64,000 nucleotides of DNA from the NCBI GenBank assembly GCA_018268075.1, contig JAFDXH010000248.1, positions 1 through 64,000 of the forward strand, in the 5' to 3' direction. Numbering within the stretch: position 1 is the first letter of the stretch; every line of letters begins with the position of its first letter. The stretch comes from Bacteroidota bacterium (lineage in GTDB: Bacteria > Bacteroidota > Bacteroidia > Chitinophagales > Chitinophagaceae). The notes below the pieces were generated by a model. The model did no database searches. It was not told the DNA's origin and worked only from the letters and a program-made list of their open reading frames with translations. Positions 9,644 to 18,882 of this stretch are shown in pieces. The position numbers were made by a program, and so were the translations under genes.

Positions 9644-10645
9644 ATGACACATAAAATTTCTGCCGCTATTACGGGAGTAGGAGCATTTGTTCCGGAATAC
9701 AGATTGACAAATGCCATATTAGAAACAATGGTAGATACAAATGACGAGTGGATCAAAACACGAACAGGTGTAGAGGAAAGGCGGATATTGAAGGGTGAAA
9801 ACAAAGGTGTATCCGAAATGGGAGCTCCGGCAGTGCTGGAACTTTGCAAAAAAAGAGGAATAGACCCTATTGAGATTGATTGCATTATTTGCTGTACAGT
9901 TACACCCGACATGACTTTTCCTGCAACTGCCAATATAATTGCTTACAAAATAGGTGCTTCCAATTGCTTTGGTTTTGATTTATCGGCTGCTTGTAGTGGC
10001 TTTCTTTTTGGTGTAACTACGGGCGCTGCCCTAATAGAAAGTGGCCGATATAAGAAAGTAGTAGTAGTAGGCACCGATAAAATGAGTGGCATAGTGGATT
10101 ACAGCGACCGTAAAACTTGTGTACTATTTGGGGATGCTGCCGGAGCTATCCTTCTGGAACCTAATGAGGAGGGTTATGGAATACAGGATAGCCTGCTGAA
10201 AACAGATGGTGTAGGAAAAGAATATCTTAAAATGGTAGCGGGTGGCTCTGCAAAACCTGCTTCAATAGAAACCGTAATGGCCAAAGAGCATTTCATATTT
10301 CAGGAAGGCCCTGCTGTATTTAAATTTGCTGTAAAAGGTATGGCTGATGTGTCTTATGAATTGCTTCAAAGAAACCACCTGACAGGCGACGATATCGCAT
10401 GGCTGGTACCTCATCAGGCCAATAAAAGAATTATTGATGCTACAGCCAATAGAATGGGATTGAGTATGGATAAAGTAATGATCAATATTCAACGCTACGG
10501 GAATACTACCTCTGCTACCATTCCGCTGTGCCTTTGGGAATGGGAAAAGCAATTAAAGAAAGATGACCTGATTGTATTAGCTGCTTTTGGCGGCGGCTTT
10601 ACCTGGGGCGCCACCCTGATAAAATGGGCCTATAATACTAAATAA
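9644..10645 (+). CDS. fabH: 3-oxoacyl-[ACP] synthase III (FabH)
   Basis: A 333-residue ketoacyl-ACP synthase III, which condenses an acyl-CoA starter with malonyl-ACP to begin fatty acid synthesis. The triad is complete: Cys117 in SAACSGF, His257 in PHQAN, and Asn287 in RYGNTTSA. The substrate-site motif [15 protein letters not shown] is at 33-47. Length and motif spacing match housekeeping FabH. It does not sit beside plsX or rpmF here; it stands alone behind its own -7 box and diverges from ruvA. Bacteroidota make branched fatty acids, so a branched acyl-CoA starter is plausible but cannot be read from the sequence. Some Bacteroidota have several FabH paralogues, and which one this is remains open. 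Confidence 0.93.
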   Translation: MTHKISAAITGVGAFVPEYRLTNAILETMVDTNDEWIKTRTGVEERRILKGENKGVSEMGAPAVLELCKKRGIDPIEIDCIICCTVTPDMTFPATANIIAYKIGASNCFGFDLSAACSGFLFGVTTGAALIESGRYKKVVVVGTDKMSGIVDYSDRKTCVLFGDAAGAILLEPNEEGYGIQDSLLKTDGVGKEYLKMVAGGSAKPASIETVMAKEHFIFQEGPAVFKFAVKGMADVSYELLQRNHLTGDDIAWLVPHQANKRIIDATANRMGLSMDKVMINIQRYGNTTSATIPLCLWEWEKQLKKDDLIVLAAFGGGFTWGATLIKWAYNTK

Positions 10646-10895
10646 ATTCATCAACTTTACCCCGCTCAAGTCAAGTTTGTTTGAATCGGATGGTTAGGGA
10701 TTAGCGTGGTATTCGGTTAGGGTTAATGAACTTTAAAAATCAATAGCTCAGGAATTTTGCAATTCCCCATTTTATTAAAAAATAATATTTCCTTCTTGTT
10801 GTAAATTGAAATGCATTTTTTCTATTCTAAGTTTTAAGTTGGGTAAAGATTGGGTATAATCTTTGATGAACCCAGTATAGATAAATCAAGATAAA

Positions 10896-11174
10896 ATGGA
10901 CAAGATAGAAAAGTTGCACGCAATGGAAAAGATGGCGAGAGAACTGAATGATTTTGTAAATAGCCAAACTTCCATCTTGAAAAAAGTTGCACAAATGGAA
11001 GCAGACAACATTAACCTTGGAAATAATTTATTAGAAAAAAAATTACCTGAGGTTTATGCAACTGTGGAAGAAACACTTCATGTAGCTACCTCTTTACAGG
11101 AAGATTTTAATACTGCTAAAAATAAATTTATTAAAGACAACCAACTTGACGAAGTATTGCCACAACCTAAATAA
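10896..11174 (+). CDS. Small coiled-coil protein of unknown function
   Basis: A 92-residue acidic/helical protein with no family that I recognise. Nearly the whole length can form amphipathic helix (MDKIEKLHAMEKMAREL and later ETLHVATSLQEDFNTAKNKF). There is no signal peptide, membrane segment or Cys. It lies 21 bases before the msrB gene on the same strand, so co-transcription is likely. The 250-base gap before it, from the fabH stop, holds no gene that I can see; it contains a doubled GGTTAGGG and a TATAATCTTTG stretch that resembles but does not match the -7 box. Confidence 0.6.
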   Translation: MDKIEKLHAMEKMARELNDFVNSQTSILKKVAQMEADNINLGNNLLEKKLPEVYATVEETLHVATSLQEDFNTAKNKFIKDNQLDEVLPQPK

Positions 11175-11195
11175 GGTTACTAACAATCACTATAA

Positions 11196-11660
11196 ATGAA
11201 AATAATCTATCTAATTTTTTGGTCTGTACTTACATTTAATCTGGCAGCATGTGCACAAAAGAAAAATGACCCCGCTAAAATAAAAAAGAACAATATGGAA
11301 TGGAAGCAACTAACGCCCGAAGAAGAAAGAGTAATAGTAAATAAGGGAACTGAATATCCCGGTACAGGAAAATATCTGAACAACCATGAAAAAGGGATTT
11401 ATGTATGTAAAAGATGCCGATCGCCTCTCTATACATCTGATGATAAATTTGATTCTCAATGTGGATGGCCAAGCTTTGATGATGAAATATCTGGTGCAGT
11501 AAAAAGAGTGCCTGATGCAGACGGTATGCGTACTGAAATAATATGTGCCAATTGTGGGGCACACCTCGGCCATGTATTTACTGGCGAGCATGAGACGGCC
11601 AAAAATGTAAGGCATTGTGTAAATTCTATCAGTCTTGAATTTATACCTGCTGCTAAATAA
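11196..11660 (+). CDS. msrB: Lipoprotein peptide-methionine (R)-S-oxide reductase MsrB
   Basis: A 154-residue enzyme that reduces methionine-R-sulfoxide in oxidised proteins. The catalytic Cys141 is in RHCVNSISL. The structural zinc site is two CxxC pairs, Cys71/Cys74 and Cys117/Cys120. GWPSF (90-94) and GAHLGHVF (121-128) are family signatures, and Cys89 could act as the resolving Cys. Unusually, the protein begins with a short hydrophobic signal and a lipobox, NLAAC, with lipidation expected at Cys19, so it should act outside the cytoplasm, anchored to a membrane. It follows the 92-residue coiled-coil gene by 21 bases. How it receives electrons in the periplasm is not shown here. Confidence 0.92.
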   Translation: MKIIYLIFWSVLTFNLAACAQKKNDPAKIKKNNMEWKQLTPEEERVIVNKGTEYPGTGKYLNNHEKGIYVCKRCRSPLYTSDDKFDSQCGWPSFDDEISGAVKRVPDADGMRTEIICANCGAHLGHVFTGEHETAKNVRHCVNSISLEFIPAAK

Positions 11661-11789
11661 TACGGGCAACTATCCTCATCTGATTTTGTTTGGCGGGTAC
11701 AATAAAATATAGCTAATTTTAAGTTTAATAGGTTGTATATTTTTATTTCATAAAATATTTTCAAGCACTAAACATCAAAAAGAATTGAC

Positions 11790-12710
11790 ATGACCATTGA
11801 ACAATGGAAAGGCATTTTCCCTGCACTGCTTACGCCCTTCACTTCAGAAGATAAAATTGATTATTCCATGTTTGAAAAAAGCCTGGAATCACAGATAGAT
11901 GCCGGTATAGATGGCATAGTATTAGGTGGATCATTGGGTGAAGCAAGCACACTTACTTCCCAAGAAAAAAGAGACCTGCTGACGGAAGCCGTGAAGATGG
12001 TCAACCATAGAATTCCGGTAATAACTAATATAGCTGAAAAGTGTACCTCTGCTGCAATTGAGTGTGCCATCAATGCAGAAACTGATGGAGCTGATGGCCT
12101 AATGCTGCTACCGCCGCTACAATATAGGGCTGATGAGAAAGAAACGCTGGCTTACTTTAAGGCCGTAGCCTCCAGCACTTCGCTGCCAATCATGATTTAC
12201 AACAATCCTGTGGATTACAAAATAGAAGTAACAAGCGATATGTTTGAAGAGCTATCCTCACTAAGCAATATACAAGCGGTAAAAGAATCTACCAGAGATG
12301 TAACAAATGTAACCAGAATGAAAAACAGGTTTGGACACAGGTTCAAGATTTTGTGTGGGGTAGATACACTCGCATTGGAGGAAATATTATTAGGCGCAGA
12401 TGGATGGGTAGGAGGATTGGTGGATGCCTTCCCAACCGAAACGGTCGCTATTTATCATTTAGCAAAGGCTGGACGAGTTGAAGAAGCTACAAAAATTTAT
12501 CGCTGGTTTATGCCTTTACTTGAGTTAGATATTCACCCTAAACTGGTACAATACATAAAATTAGCTGCTACAAAAACTGGCCTGAGCAATGAAACCGTAA
12601 GGCCACCCCGGCTACCTATAGAGGGCGAGGAGAAAAAAAAGATTTTGAAAATAATTGACACGGGCTTGCAAAACAGGCCGCAGATTCCTGACTATAGTCG
12701 TCCAAAATAA
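11790..12710 (+). CDS. Dihydrodipicolinate synthase-family lyase, probably hydroxyproline-pathway deaminase
   Basis: A 306-residue TIM-barrel class I aldolase of the DapA/NAL family. It shows GGSLGEAST (46-54, the family GxxGE loop), Tyr137 in MIYNNP and the Schiff-base Lys165 in QAVKES. The gene next door, 23 bases on, is a proline racemase-family epimerase. That pairing is typical of trans-4-hydroxy-L-proline breakdown, in which a DapA-like enzyme deaminates pyrroline-4-hydroxy-2-carboxylate to 2-oxoglutarate semialdehyde. The role is therefore inferred from context. A true lysine-pathway DapA is the main alternative, but that gene rarely sits next to an epimerase. The D-hydroxyproline oxidase and the semialdehyde dehydrogenase that complete the pathway are not in the window. 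Confidence 0.8.
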   Translation: MTIEQWKGIFPALLTPFTSEDKIDYSMFEKSLESQIDAGIDGIVLGGSLGEASTLTSQEKRDLLTEAVKMVNHRIPVITNIAEKCTSAAIECAINAETDGADGLMLLPPLQYRADEKETLAYFKAVASSTSLPIMIYNNPVDYKIEVTSDMFEELSSLSNIQAVKESTRDVTNVTRMKNRFGHRFKILCGVDTLALEEILLGADGWVGGLVDAFPTETVAIYHLAKAGRVEEATKIYRWFMPLLELDIHPKLVQYIKLAATKTGLSNETVRPPRLPIEGEEKKKILKIIDTGLQNRPQIPDYSRPK

Positions 12711-12733
12711 ATCAACCACCTTCAAGATTAAAA

Positions 12734-13738
12734 ATGCCATCACAAAATTTCATCTGCATAGATGCACACACCTGCGGCAATCCGGTGCGGGTGATAGCTA
12801 AAGGCGGCCCCATACTTAATGGTGCCACCATGAGCGAGAAGCGGCAACATTTTCTAAGAGAATATGATTGGATCAGAAAGGCACTCATGTTTGAACCGCG
12901 TGGCCACGATATGATGAGTGGCAGCATTTTATATGCCCCACACAATATTGAAAATGATGTGGCAGTACTTTTTATTGAAACAAGTGGGTGCCTGCCTATG
13001 TGTGGCCATGGCACCATAGGTATGATTACCATTGCGATTGAAGAAGGCCTGATAAAACCTAAAAAACCTGGGGTAGTTCGTTTAGAAACTCCGGCAGGGC
13101 TGGTAATATGCTCATATAAAGAAGAGTATCAAAAGGTAAAAAGCGTTAAACTGATAAATGTACCATCTTATTTGGCAGCTACGGGCTTAAAAGTAAACTG
13201 CCCTGAATTAGGCGAACTAATGATTGATGTTTCTTATGGAGGAAATTTTTATGCCATTGTGGACATTCAGGAAAATTTTAAAGGAATAGAACATTACCCA
13301 TCTGAAAAATTAATAAGCTGGGCCAGACAATTAAGAAGTAACATTAATCTTCATCATTCTTTTGTACACGTTCAGGATCCGACGATTACAGGGTGCTCAC
13401 ATATTTTATGGACAGGGAAGGTACTGGATCCTGCCTCCACCGCACGAAATGCTGTTTTTTACGGCGACAAGGCGATAGACCGCAGCCCTTGCGGCACAGG
13501 CACTTCAGCAAGAATGGCACAATGGTATGCAAAAAGGAAGCTCAAAAGAGGCGACCATTTTATCCATGAAAGCATCATAGGCTCCAAATTTATTGGCACT
13601 ATAGAAGAAGAATTATTCTTAGGTGGAATACCGGCGATAAGACCAGGCATAGAAGGCTGGGCAAGAATTTATGGCCACAATACTATTAACGTAGATACCG
13701 ATGATGACCCATTTGCTTTGGGATTTCAGGTATTGTAA
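12734..13738 (+). CDS. Proline racemase-family protein, probable 4-hydroxyproline 2-epimerase
   Basis: A 334-residue member of the proline racemase family. Both catalytic cysteines are present: Cys90 in PMCGHGTIG and Cys253 in RSPCGTGTSA. Dehydratases of the family (trans-3-hydroxyproline) replace the second Cys by Thr or Ser, so this protein should epimerise rather than dehydrate. With the upstream DapA-like lyase it fits the first step of 4-hydroxyproline use, conversion of trans-4-L to cis-4-D-hydroxyproline. Plain proline racemase cannot be excluded. The protein starts MPSQNFICIDAHTCGNPVRV with the usual N-terminal HT..GNPxR motif, and the length is normal. It ends 51 bases from the convergent TPR-like gene. 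Confidence 0.87.
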   Translation: MPSQNFICIDAHTCGNPVRVIAKGGPILNGATMSEKRQHFLREYDWIRKALMFEPRGHDMMSGSILYAPHNIENDVAVLFIETSGCLPMCGHGTIGMITIAIEEGLIKPKKPGVVRLETPAGLVICSYKEEYQKVKSVKLINVPSYLAATGLKVNCPELGELMIDVSYGGNFYAIVDIQENFKGIEHYPSEKLISWARQLRSNINLHHSFVHVQDPTITGCSHILWTGKVLDPASTARNAVFYGDKAIDRSPCGTGTSARMAQWYAKRKLKRGDHFIHESIIGSKFIGTIEEELFLGGIPAIRPGIEGWARIYGHNTINVDTDDDPFALGFQVL

Positions 13739-13789
13739 CACGCAATTTAAAATCGCCTCACATAGGCACCCACAATGATTGGGCACCTT

Positions 13790-15340
13790 TTACTTCGACT
13801 TAGCCGATTCCTTAAATTTTGATTGTATTATCCTTTGCACGGGAACACCTTCAATCTTGCTATCCAGCCAACTCACAATATCAAGGTATTGATAAGAGCG
13901 TCGGTTGTATTTGTTAGTCGAAATTTTTTCTAATGTATCGCGCAGTTGAATAAAGGATTTTTTTTCATCTCTTGGTTTGGAGGAAAGGGACCGGCGCAGA
14001 AAAGAAAAAATTTCTACCAATATTGCATCCATATTTTCCATTTTTGATAAATAACGATAGACAGATTTTATCAGATATTCTACCAGCACCATATTGCCCA
14101 GTTCATAATGTGCTATTAGGTGCAGCAACCTGGCAAAACATTGAATATCGGTACGCAATTGCCCCACTTTCAAATTAATAATCTTGCTTAAATATACTAT
14201 AGCCTTTTCGCTATCGCCTGCGCCAAAATAAAGGCTGGCAATTTTATAATAAAAAACCAGAATTCTGTGGGTATCTATATACAGTTGATATTGCTTTAAT
14301 TTTTCTTCGATGGGCTTCACAAGGTTCAGGCCTTCTGTAAATGTTCCTTCTAAAAAATGAAGATTGATTTTGGAAGTAAACAGGTAAACAAAAACCTGAA
14401 TTTCCAGATTTTCATTATACGAACCTGCTATTTCATAAAATTTTTCAAACTTATGCAGCTCTTCTACCATCTTCTGATGTCGCCCTATAATAAATAGTGC
14501 ATTCAGAAGATTGTGCATTGCTTTTACATATAGGATCGGATCTTCTCTTTTAGCTTCTGCATGCTTTTCAAAAAGATGAACCCACTTTTCTGCATGACGG
14601 TAATATTTTGTAAAATCAAGCTGTATGATATAATACCAACAATAACTTTGATGCAGGTAAGCCTTTCCAAAAAAACTCACCTGTGCCTCATTAATACCTG
14701 CAATATTATCTCTGAAAATCTTTTCAATTCTGATGCTATTCTGCTTATCGGTTACATGCCCATTTTCCAGATACAATTCGTACATACGCAACGCCACATT
14801 CGAAAGGTGGGTTACTTCATTTATCTGCCTGATTACAAAATTTGTTTCTTCAATAAGATCGCCAGCCCTACCTTTCAGGCTGCGGGTAATATGGCGGCCT
14901 TCAATATCCTTTTCAAATTGCAAAATCTCCAATGTCAAGATAAAATGGCTGTTCAACTTGGCTTGGTTTTTCGCTTTATCAAGAATTTTTAAAGCCTGAA
15001 ATATCAATCCTCTGTTATAAAGAATTCTTGCAAAATCAATCTGCTCCCTTATCTGTATTTCCATATTTTTAACACTATGGAGTAATCGAAGAGAAGTAAG
15101 CAACTCACCATACAAATGAGCTTTTAAATTAGGCAATTGCCGGCGATCAATTGTCGGGCATTTCTTTAATATCTGGCCTTCCTTATACTCTCTGCTGCTT
15201 TCTAAAGCTGCAAATAATTTCACAAACTTTGCTTCTTCATTTGCCTGATTTCGGGAAATATATAATTTAAAATGCCTCTTTTCGGCTCCGGAGAGCGATT
15301 TTATCAATAAAAAAAGAGGATCATTTACAGTGTTGGGCAT
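13790..15340 (-). CDS. Large helical TPR-like protein, function unknown
   Basis: A 516-residue, almost wholly alpha-helical cytoplasmic protein. It has no signal peptide or membrane span. Repeating paired helices (for example LYNRGLIFQALKILDKAK near residue 120 and YYKIASLYFGAGDSEKAIVYL near 370) look like degenerate tetratricopeptide repeats, so protein binding is the likely mode of action. I recognise no catalytic motif. I prefer ATG at 15340 (MPNTVNDPLF); an upstream TTG at 15373 would add 11 residues with no support. It diverges from leuA, with 176 bases between the starts. Proteins like this are, as far as I know, common in Bacteroidota and unnamed. Confidence 0.75.
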   Translation of the reverse strand: MPNTVNDPLFLLIKSLSGAEKRHFKLYISRNQANEEAKFVKLFAALESSREYKEGQILKKCPTIDRRQLPNLKAHLYGELLTSLRLLHSVKNMEIQIREQIDFARILYNRGLIFQALKILDKAKNQAKLNSHFILTLEILQFEKDIEGRHITRSLKGRAGDLIEETNFVIRQINEVTHLSNVALRMYELYLENGHVTDKQNSIRIEKIFRDNIAGINEAQVSFFGKAYLHQSYCWYYIIQLDFTKYYRHAEKWVHLFEKHAEAKREDPILYVKAMHNLLNALFIIGRHQKMVEELHKFEKFYEIAGSYNENLEIQVFVYLFTSKINLHFLEGTFTEGLNLVKPIEEKLKQYQLYIDTHRILVFYYKIASLYFGAGDSEKAIVYLSKIINLKVGQLRTDIQCFARLLHLIAHYELGNMVLVEYLIKSVYRYLSKMENMDAILVEIFSFLRRSLSSKPRDEKKSFIQLRDTLEKISTNKYNRRSYQYLDIVSWLDSKIEGVPVQRIIQSKFKESAKSK

Positions 15341-15516
15341 CGTAAATATTTTTTTTATAATGCAGTACCACAAGCCATTTCAGCCATTCTACCCTCGTTT
15401 TCAGCAGCGTAATCCACATTTATTTAGATTTTATTATGGGTAACAACAAAGATAGTTTACATACAATTCAATTACTGTGGCAATACCATTGCCCGCTATT
15501 TTTAAATATTTCACCA

Positions 15517-16680
15517 ATGGCAAAAGATAAAATTTTCATTTTTGATACCACTTTACGAGATGGCGAGCAAGTACCCGGCTGCAAACTCAATACAATTGAA
15601 AAAATTGAACTTGCACTTCAACTGGAGGAATTAGGGGTTGATATCATAGAAGCAGGATTTCCCGTTTCTTCACCAGGCGATTTCACCTCGGTAAATGAAA
15701 TATCAAAAGTTATCAAAAATGCAACAGTATGCGGCCTTACAAGAGCTGTACAAAACGATATAGAAGTGGCTGCTGAGGCCTTAAAATATGCCAGAAAACC
15801 TCGCATACATACAGGCATTGGTACATCTGACCTACATATAAAAGCAAAGTTCAATGCTACCCGGGATGAAATTTTGCAGAGAGCCATACAAGCTGTAAAA
15901 TGGGCTAAAAATTTGGTGGATGATGTAGAATTTTATGCTGAAGATGCCGGCCGTACTGATAATGAATACTTGGCTCGTGTGATAGAAGCTGTCATCAAAG
16001 CCGGAGCCACTACAGTAAATATACCCGACACTACCGGCTATTGTTTACCACATCAATATGGCCAAAAGATTGCCTATCTCGTTAACCATGTTCCTAATAT
16101 TGATAAAGCAATTATCTCTTGCCATTGCCATAATGATTTAGGGCTGGCAACAGCCAATTCAATATCTGGTATCATCAATGGTGCAAGGCAAATAGAATGC
16201 ACCATCAATGGCCTGGGCGAAAGAGCCGGTAATACTTCGCTGGAAGAGGTAGCCATGATTATAAAACAGCATAAAGACCTTGGTTTTTATACCAACATAG
16301 AAAGCCAAATGCTGAACCCTCTAAGCCGTACTGTATCTGATGTGATGCGTATGCCTGTACAACCCAACAAAGCTATTGTAGGCAGCAACGCTTTCTCTCA
16401 TTCATCTGGTATTCATCAGGATGGGTTTCTAAAAGATGCATTGACTTATGAAATTATAAACCCAGAAGAAGTAGGCGCTGATAGTTCAAGAATTGTACTA
16501 ACAGCAAGGAGTGGGCGAAGTGCACTGGCTTTCAGGTTTCAAAAATTAGGATTTCAGTTTGACCGCAACGATGTAGATACTTTGTACAATGAATTTTTAA
16601 AAGTGGCAGATAGTAAAAAAGAAGTGAACGATGAAGATTTGCAGCAAATTGGCAAATCACATTTAGCGCAAACAGTCTGA
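15517..16680 (+). CDS. leuA: 2-isopropylmalate synthase, short form
   Basis: A 387-residue HMGL-like TIM-barrel enzyme that joins acetyl-CoA and 2-oxoisovalerate in the first committed step of leucine synthesis. [13 protein letters not shown] carries the metal-binding Asp and catalytic Arg. The metal histidines are in [11 protein letters not shown], and NGLGERAGN and SGIHQDG are family motifs. The protein ends soon after the communication region and lacks the ~130-residue C-terminal LeuA dimer domain that senses leucine in the 500-residue enzymes. The reading frame is open back to an ATG at 15436, which would add 27 residues, but the family N-terminus fits [13 protein letters not shown] at 15517. 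Homocitrate or citramalate synthase are alternatives, but leuC, leuD and leuB downstream settle the pathway. Confidence 0.9.
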   Translation: MAKDKIFIFDTTLRDGEQVPGCKLNTIEKIELALQLEELGVDIIEAGFPVSSPGDFTSVNEISKVIKNATVCGLTRAVQNDIEVAAEALKYARKPRIHTGIGTSDLHIKAKFNATRDEILQRAIQAVKWAKNLVDDVEFYAEDAGRTDNEYLARVIEAVIKAGATTVNIPDTTGYCLPHQYGQKIAYLVNHVPNIDKAIISCHCHNDLGLATANSISGIINGARQIECTINGLGERAGNTSLEEVAMIIKQHKDLGFYTNIESQMLNPLSRTVSDVMRMPVQPNKAIVGSNAFSHSSGIHQDGFLKDALTYEIINPEEVGADSSRIVLTARSGRSALAFRFQKLGFQFDRNDVDTLYNEFLKVADSKKEVNDEDLQQIGKSHLAQTV

Positions 16681-16844
16681 CAATTTTATAAAACTGGCAT
16701 TGACAAGGCTTTGGGCATTTGTAGAGGCTGTAACCGGTAATAAAAAATATTGTAAACTCATATAGGTGCAAATACCAATTAAAGCTTACAATACAATTTT
16801 TTTAATTTAAAATCTGAGTTCCATAGTAGGGAGCACAAAGACTT

Positions 16845-18245
16845 ATGGCTAAAACATTATTTGAAAAAATCTGGGACAAGCACATTGTAAAAAAAATTGA
16901 GGGGGGCCCCTCTGTATTATATATTGATAAACATTTAATACATGAGGTAACAAGCCCTCAAGCATTTGCCGGAATCGAAAAAAGAGGGTTACAGATATTT
17001 CGCCCCAAACAAATAGTTGCTACTGCAGATCATAATGTGCCAACTCTTAATCAACATTTACCCATCAAAGAAAAATTGAGCCGCCAGCAGGTAGATACAT
17101 TGATCAAAAATTGCACAAATCACCATATAGAATTATTTGGGCTTGGCCATCCATACCAAGGAATTGTACATGTAATAGGCCCCGAGTTGGGCATTACCCA
17201 GCCCGGTATGACGATTGTGTGTGGTGATAGCCATACCAGTACTCATGGTGCTTTTGGCGCCATTGCATTTGGCATCGGCACCAGCGAAGTAGAGATGGTT
17301 TTTGCTACCCAGTGTTTGCTACAAAGCAAACCAAAACAAATGCGCATAAACATAAACGGCAGTTTAAAAAAAGGAGTATTGGCAAAGGATATTGTACTCT
17401 ATATTCTTTCTAAAATTTCTGCAAGTGGCGCTACTGGCTATGCTGTTGAATATGCCGGTGACACCATCCGCAATCTATCAATGGAGGGAAGAATGACCGT
17501 GTGTAATATGAGTATAGAAATGGGCGCAAGATGTGGATTGATAGCGCCAGACGAAACAACTTTTAAATACATACATGGCAGAGCCTTTGCGCCAAATGGT
17601 GAGGGGTGGATAAAAGCTTTGCAATATTGGAAAACATTGTATAGCGATGACAACGTTGTATTTGACAAAGAAATAAATATAGATGCAGCCGACATTTCGC
17701 CAATGATTACCTATGGCACCAATCCCGGCATGGGTATAGGTGTAAATGAAAACGTACCAACTGCCAATGCAATGGCAGAAAGCGACCGTGCCTCATTCGT
17801 GAAGGCAATGGATTACATGGGAATCGCACCGGGTGCCGCCATAAAAGGACAAAAAGTTGATTATGTTTTTATAGGAAGCTGTACCAATAGCCGCATTGAA
17901 GATCTAAGGCTAGTATCAGATTTTGTAAAAGGAAAACATAAAGCACCACAAGTAGAGGTATGGATAGTGCCCGGTAGCAAGCAGGTAGAACAACAGGCGA
18001 TTGAAGAAGGAATTGATAAAATATTTGAAGAAGCGGGATTTCAATTGCGCCAACCAGGGTGCAGCGCCTGCCTGGGGATGAATGAAGATAAAATTCCGGC
18101 AGGTAAATATTGCATTAGTACCAGCAACAGAAATTTTGAAGGAAGGCAAGGTGCTGGCGCTAGAACTTTATTGGCAAGCCCTCTTAGTGCAGCAGCGGCC
18201 GCTATTACAGGCTATGTAACAGATGTAAGTAAAATGCTTCAGTAA
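16845..18245 (+). CDS. leuC: 3-isopropylmalate dehydratase large subunit
   Basis: A 466-residue aconitase-type subunit which, with LeuD, converts 2- to 3-isopropylmalate. The [4Fe-4S] ligands are visible: one Cys in [13 protein letters not shown] and two in [22 protein letters not shown] is the substrate-site signature near residue 128. It starts [15 protein letters not shown], typical of bacterial LeuC. The 164 bases after leuA hold no gene; leuD follows in 28 bases. Confidence 0.96.
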   Translation: MAKTLFEKIWDKHIVKKIEGGPSVLYIDKHLIHEVTSPQAFAGIEKRGLQIFRPKQIVATADHNVPTLNQHLPIKEKLSRQQVDTLIKNCTNHHIELFGLGHPYQGIVHVIGPELGITQPGMTIVCGDSHTSTHGAFGAIAFGIGTSEVEMVFATQCLLQSKPKQMRININGSLKKGVLAKDIVLYILSKISASGATGYAVEYAGDTIRNLSMEGRMTVCNMSIEMGARCGLIAPDETTFKYIHGRAFAPNGEGWIKALQYWKTLYSDDNVVFDKEINIDAADISPMITYGTNPGMGIGVNENVPTANAMAESDRASFVKAMDYMGIAPGAAIKGQKVDYVFIGSCTNSRIEDLRLVSDFVKGKHKAPQVEVWIVPGSKQVEQQAIEEGIDKIFEEAGFQLRQPGCSACLGMNEDKIPAGKYCISTSNRNFEGRQGAGARTLLASPLSAAAAAITGYVTDVSKMLQ

Positions 18246-18273
18246 TTATATCAACAGTATAAAAAAATAGCAG

Positions 18274-18858
18274 ATGAGTAAAAACAAAATAAATATTATC
18301 CATTCCACTTTTGTTCCGCTGAACATAGAAAATGTGGATACAGACCAGATCATTCCAGCTCGCTTTTTAAAGGGAACCACTAGAGATGGCTTTGGCAAAA
18401 ACCTCTTTAGAGATTGGCGTTATGAAAATGATGATGACTCTAAACCAAAAAAAGATTTTGTATTAAATCAATCAGAATATAAAGGACAGATACTGGTAGC
18501 CGGAAAAAATTTTGGCTGCGGTTCATCAAGAGAACATGCAGCATGGGCTATTCACGATGCCGGGTTTACAGCAGTTGTAAGCAGCTTTTTTGCTGATATT
18601 TTTAAAAATAATGCTTTAAACAATGGTGTATTGCCCGTTACTGTTAGCGAAGCGTTTTTAAAGCAGATATTTGAACAGGCAAATAATGCAATACTAACCA
18701 TCAACCTACCAGATCAAACTATTACCATTGATGCGACAGGGGAAAAAGAAAGTTTTGAAATAAACAATTACAAAAAAGAATGTCTGCTAAATGGTTATGA
18801 TGATATTGATTATTTATTAAGTATTATGAATGATATTGAAATATTTGAATCAGCATGA
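18274..18858 (+). CDS. leuD: 3-isopropylmalate dehydratase small subunit
   Basis: A 194-residue swivel-domain partner of LeuC. The N-terminal [14 protein letters not shown] motif and the [13 protein letters not shown] substrate loop (about 87-99) are both intact. It is placed between leuC and the ABC ATPase gene, with 28 and 24 bases on either side, consistent with one transcript. Confidence 0.96.
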   Translation: MSKNKINIIHSTFVPLNIENVDTDQIIPARFLKGTTRDGFGKNLFRDWRYENDDDSKPKKDFVLNQSEYKGQILVAGKNFGCGSSREHAAWAIHDAGFTAVVSSFFADIFKNNALNNGVLPVTVSEAFLKQIFEQANNAILTINLPDQTITIDATGEKESFEINNYKKECLLNGYDDIDYLLSIMNDIEIFESA

Positions 18859-18882
18859 AAAGCGGAAAGATTTTCTAATTAA

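Noticed and set aside
9556-9933. 125-codon minus-strand frame over the start of fabH
   Set aside because: It overlaps a confidently identified gene and the fabH promoter and shows no family features.
10646-10895. Gene or regulatory RNA in the gap after fabH
   Set aside because: There is no frame with a start and no convincing fold; only a doubled GGTTAGGG and a near-match to a promoter box.
13741-13789. Terminator between the epimerase and the TPR-like gene
   Set aside because: GGCACCC and GGGCACC are not complementary; only a 4-bp CCCA/TGGG stem can form.
14561-14992. 143-codon plus-strand frame
   Set aside because: It is antisense to the large TPR-like gene and has no start signal or domain.
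15436-15516. Leucine-rich 27-codon stretch before leuA as an attenuator leader peptide
   Set aside because: It is in frame with leuA without a stop, the five Leu codons are scattered, and no terminator/antiterminator pair follows.
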